41,547 bases of DNA from Hyphomicrobium sp. (GTDB lineage: Bacteria > Pseudomonadota > Alphaproteobacteria > Rhizobiales > Hyphomicrobiaceae): positions 1-41,547 of the forward strand of contig JAIEPV010000159.1 in NCBI GenBank assembly GCA_019748215.1, given 5' to 3'. Below are positions 25,263 through 32,515 of the stretch, piece by piece (within the stretch, counting starts at the first letter, position 1; each line of letters begins with the position of its first letter). Position numbers and translations under genes: made by a program. The notes under the pieces were generated by a model, which saw only the letters and a list, made by a program, of their open reading frames with translations, was not told the origin of the DNA and did no database searches.

Positions 25263-25787
25263 TCAATGTTCAATTTTGCCGCCACCCATCGGGCAGCGCG
25301 CGACTGCCGATGTATTCAGGGCGTCCAGCGGTTCCTCCGCGAGCCGAAGAAAAATCTCCCGCGCATGATCGCCCGTTGCGGTCGCGATGATGCCGTCTGA
25401 TACTTGCTGCGGCGTCCACATCCAACTGCGCGCCGGATCATGACGCATCGCCCAGTCCGGAAAAACCCGCGCCGCAATGGGGTCCATGGCGAGCCGCGTC
25501 ACGTCGGTGTGGCGGTCATCGCGCTCGATACGCGCGAACGCTGCCATAACGGCCGTTTCAGGCCCTTCGAGCCATTGAAGGAACAAGTCCTCGCGGCAGA
25601 TCAGGGCGCCGGTAATATCGTCGCGCTGATTATTGCGGCGCGCTGTCGCCAAGATCCCGCTGAGCGCCAAATCGTCGAAGCCAAAAGGCCGCGAGGCGTA
25701 GACGACATGAATCAGCGGTACGAGATGGCCGCGCGGCAAACCACTCGCACTGGTACCTGCTGGGCCCGCGATGTGTTCGACCGACAT
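25263..25787 (-). CDS. BLUF-domain blue-light sensor protein
   Basis: A 174-residue protein with one BLUF domain (about 22-115), which binds FAD and changes its hydrogen-bond network on blue light. Visible signatures are the flavin-contacting tyrosine in HVVYASR (Tyr30), the Asn in ARRNNQRDDITGALI, the glutamine in FLQWLEG (Gln71) and the RIERDDRH helix. The tail of about 55 residues (WMWTPQQVSDGIIATATGDH) is too short for an output enzyme, so it probably signals through a partner. The ATG at 25787 was chosen because AAGGAG lies eight bases upstream; a GTG two codons earlier is too close to it. No EAL, GGDEF or cyclase gene is adjacent. Confidence 0.88.
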   Translation of the reverse strand: MSVEHIAGPAGTSASGLPRGHLVPLIHVVYASRPFGFDDLALSGILATARRNNQRDDITGALICREDLFLQWLEGPETAVMAAFARIERDDRHTDVTRLAMDPIAARVFPDWAMRHDPARSWMWTPQQVSDGIIATATGDHAREIFLRLAEEPLDALNTSAVARCPMGGGKIEH

Positions 25788-26004
25788 CGACACTGCTCCT
25801 TCATATGGTGGGCCCGCTCATGAGCCGAGGGCACTCTTGCGACTGTGCCACGACCGGATCGACCGATGCGGCGCGTCTGAAAAAAGCGAGCGACAGGCTC
25901 AGTCGTAGCACGCCACAAAATGTCTAGGCGATCAATTTCCGTTTGCAAACTCAAGGAGATTACGGCGCGGAGGCGCCGCGCGATCTGGTGTACGGTTATC
26001 ATCG

Positions 26005-26112
26005 GCTAGGGTCTGTTACTTTTAAATGGCAACATGGACTGACCCTAGCTCTCTTTTTTACAGTGCGTCTTTTCGGAAAACCGGCTCCTACTTTTCCGGA
26101 CGCACTCTAGGG
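26005..26112. repeat. Nested CTAG-bounded palindromes in a gene gap
   Basis: Two adjoining inverted repeats. The first has GCTAGGGTC (26005-26013) and GACCCTAGC (26041-26049) around a 27-bp A/T-rich centre. The second spans 26043-26112, with CCCTAG/CTAGGG ends, AGTGCGTC (26062-26069) pairing GACGCACT (26099-26106), and CGGAAAA (26074-26080) pairing TTTTCCG. The second resembles the GGAAAACCGGNTCC...TTTTCCG repeat common in Hyphomicrobiales. Its right CTAG supplies the stop of the next minus-strand gene. The rest of the gap (25788-26004) shows nothing. Confidence 0.75.
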
Positions 26113-26652
26113 CAATTGAACTTTGCCGTGTTCAGCACTGTCGTCGGTCGGCGTTGTTCCCTGAAGAACGGCTTTCAAACCTTTGAACAGATATTTGAGC
26201 CCCTGCACGCCGCTGTTGTTCCAATACTCCGCTTCGCGGCCATCGACGCGCAGCAGGCAGAGATTGGGATCATCCTTGCCTTTTGGGAACCAGACCCGCC
26301 ACTCTTGCGACCATAATTCCTCGATCAATGCCCGGTCCTTGCTGACGGCCGCAACGCCATAGATGACCGCGAAGCGCCCGCCGCCCTGAAATGTCACCGC
26401 TACATCGGGCTGCGCTTCAATCTCGTCGATCTTCGGCGAGGTGAGGCTCGTCGCGAAATACAGATCGCCATCGCGTGTCAGGCGCGCAACAGCCATCGGA
26501 CGGGCATGAAGCTGCCCATCGGGGCGCTGCGTCGTCAGCATCGCGACGCTGAAACCTGAGATGACGTCATGCAAATGCTCGTTGCTGTCGGTCGCGCCAG
26601 CGCCGGTCACGCTAAGGTCTGCCGGGAAAGTGTTGGTCGAGGCGGTAGCCAT
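26107..26652 (-). CDS. Pyridoxamine 5'-phosphate oxidase-like flavin-binding protein
   Basis: A 181-residue protein of the split-barrel FMN-binding fold, close to general stress protein 26. Signatures are the opening helix with IRDVISGFSVAMLTT-like sequence (here LHDVISGFSVAMLTTQ), then LHARPMAVARLTRDGDLYFA, PKIDEIEAQPDVAVTFQ and LWSQEWRVWFPKGKDDPNLC. Such proteins bind flavin or F420-like cofactors; the reaction here is unknown. AGGAGATC before the ATG at 26652 fixes the start. The stop TAG falls in a repeat-bounding CTAG, so the final residues may be insertion-derived. Confidence 0.87.
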   Translation of the reverse strand: MATASTNTFPADLSVTGAGATDSNEHLHDVISGFSVAMLTTQRPDGQLHARPMAVARLTRDGDLYFATSLTSPKIDEIEAQPDVAVTFQGGGRFAVIYGVAAVSKDRALIEELWSQEWRVWFPKGKDDPNLCLLRVDGREAEYWNNSGVQGLKYLFKGLKAVLQGTTPTDDSAEHGKVQLP

Positions 26653-26940
26653 GCGGCGATCTCCTGCTTTGAATGTGGCGGATAACGCCATGATCTGCGT
26701 CCTGTTCCCGGACATGCTGCGCTGCCACGTCTTGCTGCCGCCGCCTTCCGCTTGGCGTATGGGCAAGACTGGCGAGGCTGAATGCAGCGCGCCCGTCAGT
26801 CGCGGCGCTGTCGTAGCTTTGCTACACCACTGCGACGCGGACGATACCGACGGCCGCCGCATGACCCTTGACATAGGCGCGGCGACCCGGTTGCGTCAGG
26901 CCGGATCGCTGACTATTCGTCGTCGTTTTTGGAGGCTCCC

Positions 26941-27405
26941 ATGCGCTTGTCGACCGCCACCGCCATGCTTTCGCTCGTTGCATTTTTCGCGCTCGCGGCA
27001 GCCCCCGGCGACGTCGCGGCGCAAGACGCGCCTGCCGCGACTGATGGACCTGCGGCGACCGACGCGCCAGCATCAGAACCGGCCGCCGCCGATCCGGCCG
27101 CTGCGGCAACTCCCGCTGCGACCGGTGCGGCCTACATCGGCACGTGGTCGGCGGACGCGTCCCAATGTGGCGTGCCGCAAGATCAGCAGAACGCGCCGAT
27201 GGTCGTGACGGACGCCGGCTTCGATCAACATGAAGTTCACTGCACGTTCAAGAACGTGACACCGGACGGCGATGCGTGGAAAATGTCGGCGGAATGCGCA
27301 GTGGAAGGCGATGCACAAGCGCATGATTTCTCGTTCGCGGTGGCAGGCGACTCGCTGACGATCACTGATGAAGAAGGCACCAATCAAATGACTCGCTGCC
27401 CGTGA
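26941..27405 (+). CDS. Exported protein with Ala/Pro linker and small C-terminal domain
   Basis: A 154-residue protein with a signal peptide (MRLSTATAMLSLVAFFALAA, cleavage near VAAQD), an Ala/Pro/Asp/Thr-rich linker (about 28-62) and a compact domain (about 65-154: YIGTWSADASQCGVPQDQQ; HEVHCTFKNV; FSFAVAGDSLTITDEEG). Four cysteines in that domain (in SQCG, VHCT, AECA and TRCP) could form two disulfides. GGAGGCTCCC precedes the ATG. A lipocalin-like or inhibitor-like fold is possible. It overlaps the next gene by 4 bp. Confidence 0.72.
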   Translation: MRLSTATAMLSLVAFFALAAAPGDVAAQDAPAATDGPAATDAPASEPAAADPAAAATPAATGAAYIGTWSADASQCGVPQDQQNAPMVVTDAGFDQHEVHCTFKNVTPDGDAWKMSAECAVEGDAQAHDFSFAVAGDSLTITDEEGTNQMTRCP

Positions 27406-27671
27406 CCGAGGCGATCGCCACGGTCCCGGTCGACGCCGACGCGGCGCTTGACCAGCTGATCATCGGTTGTACCACGACTGAATGGTGCAAAATCGCAGTG
27501 CTGATCGCGCGAGCAACGGACGCGGCGCGCGCCGACCAGCGGACCGTGAGCGGGCAATCAATCGCTCAGCGTATTTATGTGCTGGCGGACAGCCGGCGCC
27601 TTGACGTTCGCGGCAATGTCCGCCGCTGGCGGGCCGGAGAGGTTCGCGCCGTCGCTGCGACAGATGCTTGA
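27402..27671 (+). CDS. DUF3658-like protein
   Basis: An 89-residue protein resembling DUF3658 domains: DQLIIGCTTTEWCKIAVLIA, QSIAQRIYVLADSRRLDVRG and NVRRWRAGEVRAV match the helix-turn-beta pattern EWRKVARVV...RLRELVAAGRLEARGDLRDWRSFEVR of that family. The function is unknown. It starts at GTG in the GTGA overlap with the upstream exported protein, implying translational coupling, though the two products would sit in different compartments. The next 85 bp contain an 18-bp tandem repeat. Confidence 0.65.
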   Translation: MTEAIATVPVDADAALDQLIIGCTTTEWCKIAVLIARATDAARADQRTVSGQSIAQRIYVLADSRRLDVRGNVRRWRAGEVRAVAATDA

Positions 27672-27688
27672 AGACGCTGCATCGACAC

Positions 27689-27757
27689 CCCGCGCGGCGT
27701 GAGCCGGCCGCGCAGCGTGAGCAAGCCGCGCAGCGTGAGCCAGCCGCGCAGCGTGCG
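27689..27757 (+). repeat. 18-bp tandem repeat, about four units
   Basis: Units at 27689-27706, 27707-27724, 27725-27742 and 27743-27757 follow GCCGCGCAGCGTGAGCMA; the second and third differ at one position. The 18-bp period keeps frame, and all frames across it are open, but no credible gene start is present, so it is treated as non-coding. Confidence 0.8.
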
Positions 27758-27952
27758 TCTGTACGCAAAATGCTTGAACCGCCACGTTATCAACGCGAAT
27801 CTGGTACAGGGAGGTTAATTCGGTTCGATCGGGCGCCGCAATTGGCGTGGCGCTGTTGGAGGCCCTAAGCTGAGACGTTGAGCACGAGGGTGCATGTTTC
27901 GAGCGGCGCTGCGTCGCGGACGCATCGTCAAATTATTTCGGGTCTCTTAACA

Positions 27953-27988
27953 ACCGTCGAACGATTCTGGACCGTCGAACAATTCTGG
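27953..27988 (+). repeat. 18-bp direct duplication just before a ribosome binding site
   Basis: ACCGTCGAACGATTCTGG at 27953-27970 is followed directly by a copy with one change (A for G at position 11). The AAGGAGC ribosome binding site of the next gene starts within a few bases. Confidence 0.8.
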
Positions 27989-28001
27989 CAAGGAGCAAAG
28001 C

Positions 28002-28286
28002 ATGTCTGACCGGACACAATTCGCGATTGGCCGCAACTCGATTTCGGTGCCCCGCCTCACCAAACGGATCATGGAGGCGTTGGTCGCGACGGGCCTGACG
28101 GCATCGCTGGCCCTGGTCATTCTGGTGCTGAACAACGTGTTGACCGGACGCGGCGGCTGGCTGAATGGCTTTGAAGTCTGGCTGGCTTTCATCCGCCAGC
28201 CCGACATTCTCGGCACCATGCTGCTGACGTCGTTCGTCGCAGTTTTGTATATCGCCTGGCAGCGCGAAAATGGTTCGAAACGCTAA
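28002..28286 (+). CDS. Two-helix membrane protein of unknown function
   Basis: A 94-residue protein with helices near 30-50 (ATGLTASLALVILVLNNVLT) and 68-88 (ILGTMLLTSFVAVLYIAWQR), joined by a loop (GRGGWLNGFEVWLAFIRQPD). The AAGGAGC site six bases upstream supports the ATG. No family recognised; the short cytoplasmic N-terminus is basic (RNSISVPRLTKR). Confidence 0.68.
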   Translation: MSDRTQFAIGRNSISVPRLTKRIMEALVATGLTASLALVILVLNNVLTGRGGWLNGFEVWLAFIRQPDILGTMLLTSFVAVLYIAWQRENGSKR

Positions 28287-28456
28287 CTCCTGTGGCCAGG
28301 TGCGCCGGCGTGAGCGGGCAAGCAGGCCGACAAACAGTATGAGCCAGCCGCGAACTTTTACCGTAAGTTACCTTTGAGAAGCTTCGCGCAGGCGACGGCA
28401 ACAGCCGCGCCGTGCGACGAGCCAGTCGTCTACAAAGCGTCGAAGGGGAAACACTC

Positions 28457-28864
28457 ATGTCACGACAGTTCGCGGCCCGGGCGGCGCGCTTGATGGCGTT
28501 CGCGTTTGTTATCGCCGGAAGCCCGGATGTTACCACCGCCGAGCCTGCTGCTGGCGCCCTAAATGCGAGAGATGCTGGCGCGCGGTACGGTCAGGCACTC
28601 GGCGCAATTGAAATTTGCATCGGCACCAAGACAACCGACAGGTTGGCGGCCTTGCTCGCGTCGTATTCGGGCGACGAGCAACAGGTGTTCAAGGATCAGG
28701 CGGCGAAGGTTTTTGAAGCCTGGGTCAAGGTCAAGAATTGCAAACGCCAGGACGATCCGAACCAGTGCAAAATCATCATGGATCGCAGCTGCGAGTCAGC
28801 GTTGGCCGAGATCGGTCCGGCGGGAACGTCGATACCCGGATTGATTACGCCGCCGGCAAAGTGA
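28457..28864 (+). CDS. Exported helical protein with paired cysteines
   Basis: A 135-residue protein with a signal peptide (RLMAFAFVIAGSPDVTTAEP, cleavage near residue 28). The mature part is mostly helical (RYGQALGAIEICIGTKTTDR; EQQVFKDQAAKVFEAWVKVK) with cysteines at NCKR, NQCK, SCES and in the first helix. The spacing suggests two disulfides in a small helical bundle. GAAGGGGAAA lies upstream of the ATG. I do not recognise the family. Confidence 0.68.
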   Translation: MSRQFAARAARLMAFAFVIAGSPDVTTAEPAAGALNARDAGARYGQALGAIEICIGTKTTDRLAALLASYSGDEQQVFKDQAAKVFEAWVKVKNCKRQDDPNQCKIIMDRSCESALAEIGPAGTSIPGLITPPAK

Positions 28865-28927
28865 CCGCGCGTCTGACCGATGGGATGGTTTATCTATGAT
28901 GGTTGGTCGGGGTTCGGGGACGGGCCG

Positions 28928-29533
28928 CTAAGGGCCGAGCCCGGATTGCCAGGTCTTGATGGCCTCGATCGGATGGATGAGCATCACGATATTGAGCGTG
29001 AGATTATCGCGAATGACCACCGCCATCATGATTTCGCTGGCGATGGCGAGCGTCACGACGACCCAGACCGGCAGCTTGGACGCTAGCCAAAACCCGACCG
29101 CCATGGCGCCGATATCCGACAGTGAATTGAGCACGCTGTCGCCGAAATAATCGAGCGAGATGGTCGCGGCGCGATAGCGCTCGATGATCATCGGCGTGTT
29201 TTCAATGATCTCCCAGGCCGCTTCGACGACGATCGCTGCCAGAAACCGCAGCGCAACGCTCCAGCGCGGCGCCAGCCACCACAGCACGGCGTAGAACGCG
29301 AAGCCGTGCAGCACATGCGAAAACGTATACCAGTCGGTGACGTGCTGGGAATTCTCGGAGCTGTTGGTGACGCCGTGCCATAGCTTAATGGTGCCGCAGG
29401 TGCATATCGGCACCCGACCCATCGCCAGCAGGGCGAGTGCAGTGCTCGCGACGACCGCGATTGCCCAGCGGATAGGATGGGTGGCCAGGCTGTGCGCAAG
29501 CATGCCGCGGCCGTGCTCATTGACGCCCGTCAC
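28928..29533 (-). CDS. UPF0314 / DUF2585 membrane protein
   Basis: A 201-residue membrane protein with the UPF0314 signature [11 protein letters not shown]...NSSENSQH near residues 44-66 and [20 protein letters not shown] at 67-86. Four helices follow or flank it ([68 protein letters not shown]). The family is largely restricted to alphaproteobacteria and its function is unknown. It lies 37 bp downstream of a small membrane protein on the same strand. Confidence 0.9.
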   Translation of the reverse strand: MTGVNEHGRGMLAHSLATHPIRWAIAVVASTALALLAMGRVPICTCGTIKLWHGVTNSSENSQHVTDWYTFSHVLHGFAFYAVLWWLAPRWSVALRFLAAIVVEAAWEIIENTPMIIERYRAATISLDYFGDSVLNSLSDIGAMAVGFWLASKLPVWVVVTLAIASEIMMAVVIRDNLTLNIVMLIHPIEAIKTWQSGLGP

Positions 29534-29570
29534 GCGCTCACCTCTTTAATAATGACGTGTTCAGGATGCG

Positions 29571-29888
29571 TCACGCACGCTCCGTTCGGCGCGCCAACCG
29601 GCGAGCTTTGCGGCGGCGGCCAAACAACGCGAGGCTTTCGACAAGCAGCCAAAGGGCAGCAGCAATCATGACGAACGGTATGGTGACGAGCCCCAGCCAT
29701 CCACCTGCCAGCAGTCCAGACAAGGTGCCGCCGATATCGACGCCCAGCACGGTGCAGACTTCGGGGCCGATTTCACTGACGTCGCATCCCGTCAATGTGG
29801 CAAGCCCTGCGGTCATCACCGCCACGGCGATCGGAAGGAGCGCCAGCACGAGTGCGATCCACCGCAAAATCCTTCGCACTCTGGACAC
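29571..29888 (-). CDS. Small two-helix membrane protein, GTG start
   Basis: A 105-residue protein starting MSRVRRILRWIALVLALLPI. Helices at about 8-30 and 62-90 (LGLVTIPFVMIAAALWLLVE) flank a loop with two cysteines (TGCDVSEIGPEVC) that could form a periplasmic disulfide. The tail is very basic (RRRKARRLARRTERA). The frame is open far upstream, but GTG at 29888 with GGGAGA five bases before it is the best start, and the divergent gene at 30007 leaves no room for a longer protein. It probably forms an operon with UPF0314. Confidence 0.6.
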   Translation of the reverse strand: MSRVRRILRWIALVLALLPIAVAVMTAGLATLTGCDVSEIGPEVCTVLGVDIGGTLSGLLAGGWLGLVTIPFVMIAAALWLLVESLALFGRRRKARRLARRTERA

Positions 29889-30006
29889 AGTGTCTCCCGC
29901 AGGTTTTGAGCAGCTGTGCGCGCACGCGTGCCCGGGTGTTTTGATGCGCCAACGATCGAAACATCGCGGCGAACCGGGCGGCGTCCCCGAGCGTAAAGCC
30001 ATAACC

Positions 30007-30639
30007 ATGACCAATCCGTCTGTCACGCGCGTCCGCAGGTTGCGGGCCAACACGTTTGCGGCGAGCCTCGCCATGTCGGCCCCGCTCGTGGGGGCCGATG
30101 GCGTGCTGGCAGTCGGCTCGGTGGAGAATGCCGCCATCGCTGTCGAGGCGTCGACGACGGCCGTCGAAACGGTGGCGCTGGTCGCTGACGGGCAGATTTC
30201 CGGCTGCGCGGTACAGGCACGCTTTGACGTCGATAGCGGCGATATCGCCAACGTCCGCTTTGCGCTGCTGAAAGATCCGTCGAAAGCCGCCGGAACCCGC
30301 TTTGCGCTGTCGGCCGCACTTGCCGGCACTGACGGTGCGACGCGGCACATCGAAGCTTTGTCTCTCACCACCGCGAGCGCGAGTACAGCGCCGACATTTT
30401 CTCAGCCCGTCGACAGCAGTGAGGGGACGTTCAGCGTCTCTGGCACGTTCGACGACTTACAAGGCGGCAGCGTCATGCGCGATCTGATGCTGAGCGGCGC
30501 CGACATTCGCATGTCCGCTACCGGCCGCGCTCCCCTCGTCTTGAAAATCATTGGCCCTCTTTCAGCGTCTGCCAGAGCTGCTTATCTGCAATGCGCGGGT
30601 GATTTGTTTCGCCCGCAAGCCACTTCGCCGACGCGATAG
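30007..30639 (+). CDS. Probable exported protein of unknown function
   Basis: A 210-residue protein starting MTNPSVTRVRRLRANTFAAS, with a basic N-region and a hydrophobic stretch (FAASLAMSAPLVGADGVLAV) that may be a weak signal peptide. The remainder is beta-rich (ISGCAVQARFDVDSGDIANV; EGTFSVSGTFDDLQGG; RAPLVLKIIGPL) with two cysteines (SGCAV and QCAGD). The frame continues upstream, but that part overlaps the divergent membrane protein. The ribosome binding site is weak, so the start is uncertain. No family recognised. Confidence 0.55.
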   Translation: MTNPSVTRVRRLRANTFAASLAMSAPLVGADGVLAVGSVENAAIAVEASTTAVETVALVADGQISGCAVQARFDVDSGDIANVRFALLKDPSKAAGTRFALSAALAGTDGATRHIEALSLTTASASTAPTFSQPVDSSEGTFSVSGTFDDLQGGSVMRDLMLSGADIRMSATGRAPLVLKIIGPLSASARAAYLQCAGDLFRPQATSPTR

Positions 30640-30749
30640 GAGGGCGAACACTGGCGGATGGCGTTGCGCCGGTACAGGGCGCGCGATAAGACCGGCCCGC
30701 GTAAGACCGGCTCCACGTAGAGCCTGGCCGCGAGGAGCAGCGTCGCATC

Positions 30750-31160
30750 ATGGCCGATTTGTCGAAACTACAGACCGGGCTCGTTGGCCGAGCCACCGTT
30801 CGTGTCGGCGACGCGCAGCTCGCCACCGCCGTCGGCAGCGGGGTGGCGCCCGTGTTCGCCAGTCCGATGCTGATCGCACTCATGGAGGCGGCCAGCGTCG
30901 ATTGCGTCGAAAAGCTCTTGCCGGAGGGCTACCAGAGCCTTGGCACGCACCTCGACGTCGCCCACACCGCGCCAACGCCCAGGGGTTTGACGGTGACCGC
31001 CGAGGCGACGCTGATCGCGATTGCCGGGCGAAAATTGACGTTCCGCGTCGCCGCCCATGATGGCGTCGAGGCCATTGGCGCGGGCACGCACATGCGTATT
31101 GTTGTGGACACACCCCGATTTATGGCACGTCTGGCCGCCAAAGCGCCGCCCCTGACATAA
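30750..31160 (+). CDS. Fluoroacetyl-CoA thioesterase (FlK)-like hotdog protein
   Basis: A 136-residue single hotdog-fold thioesterase. Ser38 (VFASPMLIALMEAAS), Glu46 and His72 (LDVAHTAPTPRGL) have the same spacing (8 and 26 residues) as the Thr42/Glu50/His76 triad of FlK, the enzyme that hydrolyses fluoroacetyl-CoA in Streptomyces cattleya. In most relatives the true substrate is unknown, and Ser replaces Thr here. A GAGGAG lies upstream of the ATG. No neighbouring gene points to a fluorometabolite pathway; a general acyl-CoA housekeeping role is more likely. Confidence 0.85.
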   Translation: MADLSKLQTGLVGRATVRVGDAQLATAVGSGVAPVFASPMLIALMEAASVDCVEKLLPEGYQSLGTHLDVAHTAPTPRGLTVTAEATLIAIAGRKLTFRVAAHDGVEAIGAGTHMRIVVDTPRFMARLAAKAPPLT

Positions 31161-31240
31161 CCACCGTGTGCGGGGCTGTATAGGAGAGAAACGGCTTTCG
31201 CGCGTTATGCGTTTGTCGAACCGCCGTTGGGAGACTGTGC

Positions 31241-32443
31241 ATGACATCCGCGCTGAGACTTGGCTTTGCCGTGCTGATGGTTGGCGGTGCCGCGACATCG
31301 GCGGCGGCTGCGACCTGTACGCCCGCTGAACTTGCGCGCGCCGTCGATCAATCGGGGGCCAGTCTGCGCGAATTCAGCGTCAAGATGCAGCCGGAATTGC
31401 GGGCGCGCATGCGGGCCTACGCCGACGTGACCAACATGCCGGCGGAGGAGCCGGAGGATGCAGCACTCGATGCCATCAAGGACGCGACGCTCGACGATCT
31501 CGATGAGAAAAGCGCGGCCCTGCTGTTGAAGGTCGACGGGCTTGGACGAAACGGTGACGCGGCAACGGTCGACTGCGGAAAACTCGACGACATCAAAACG
31601 GCCACCGGCGAACTGCTGTCGGTGATGAAGGCCAAATCCGATTACATGCTGGCGCGGCTCGACAGCAAGATCGCCGAAAAGAGTGCAGTGGCGCCGACGC
31701 CGCCGAAGGAGACCGCGCCCGCGCCTACCCCGGGAGTGAAGGCGAAAATTGCCGCTGCGCCAAAATCTACGAGCGAAAGCGCCGAAAAAAATCCAGCGAA
31801 GGAGAAGCCCTCCGCCCCCGCGCCAGGCAGCGCTGGCGTATCCAAGTGGACCCCTAAAACACAAACCAACGATGCCTACCAGGCGCCGTCGGATCAGGAG
31901 GTTGCAACCCTGCCGCCGGTTTCGGTCGACAGCGGCACGTCGTCAGCATCGACCGAGGACGGCTTCACGGTCGACGAAATACGAGAAGCAACACGCGGAT
32001 TTTTCGGCACTGTTTCAACCAGTCTCGCGAGCGTCATCGAGCACGCTTTCAAAACGTCGGGGCGGCCGACAGCCTACGTTCTTGGCTCGGAAGGCGGCGG
32101 CGCGTTTCTCGCCGGGCTGCGATTCGGGCAGGGAACGCTCTACATGCGCAATCAGTCGGGGACGCGGCCGGTCTATTGGCACGGGCCTTCGGTCGGCACC
32201 GACTTTGGCGCATCGGGATCGCGGACGATGTTTCTGATCTATCGACTGCGCGAGCCTTCGGCATTGTATCGCAGCTTCAGCGGCATTGACGGCTCGGCGT
32301 ATTTCGTCGGCGGCGTCGGCGTCACGCTGCTCAAGGGGGGCGAGGTCATCATGGCGCCGATCCGCTCCGGGATCGGGCTGCGCGTTGGAGCAAGCCTCGG
32401 CTACGTGCGATTTACAGACCGCCCGACGTGGAATCCATTTTGA
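31241..32443 (+). CDS. EipA/DUF1134-domain envelope protein with long N-terminal extension
   Basis: A 400-residue exported protein. A signal peptide ends near residue 24 (ATSAAAATC). Residues 25-145 form a helical domain (KMQPELRARMRAYADVTNMP; LLSVMKAKSDYMLARLDSKI). Residues 146-235 are an Ala/Pro/Lys/Thr-rich linker. The DUF1134 domain covers about 240-400 (EIREATRGFFGTVSTSLASV; RPTAYVLGSEGGGAFLAGLR; WHGPSVGTDFG; YFVGGVGVTLL; PTWNPF). Brucella EipA, which supports envelope integrity and virulence, is about 198 residues and lacks the extension. The helical part may act as a periplasmic spacer or bind a partner. It is followed by an L,D-transpeptidase on the other strand. Confidence 0.87.
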   Translation: MTSALRLGFAVLMVGGAATSAAAATCTPAELARAVDQSGASLREFSVKMQPELRARMRAYADVTNMPAEEPEDAALDAIKDATLDDLDEKSAALLLKVDGLGRNGDAATVDCGKLDDIKTATGELLSVMKAKSDYMLARLDSKIAEKSAVAPTPPKETAPAPTPGVKAKIAAAPKSTSESAEKNPAKEKPSAPAPGSAGVSKWTPKTQTNDAYQAPSDQEVATLPPVSVDSGTSSASTEDGFTVDEIREATRGFFGTVSTSLASVIEHAFKTSGRPTAYVLGSEGGGAFLAGLRFGQGTLYMRNQSGTRPVYWHGPSVGTDFGASGSRTMFLIYRLREPSALYRSFSGIDGSAYFVGGVGVTLLKGGEVIMAPIRSGIGLRVGASLGYVRFTDRPTWNPF

Positions 32444-32515
32444 GAAACCGAGGCCCGGTCATGCGGCCGGGGCTCACTGTCGGAAGACGTTGCTCGCAAG
32501 CCGCGACGCGCAGTC

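Noticed and set aside
27689-27757. CRISPR-like array
   Set aside because: Units are directly adjacent with no unique spacers, so it is a simple tandem repeat.
27668-27868. A small plus-strand frame encoding an Ala-Ala-Gln-Arg-Glu repeat
   Set aside because: It would start at TTG without a ribosome binding site and exists because the 18-bp repeat keeps frame.
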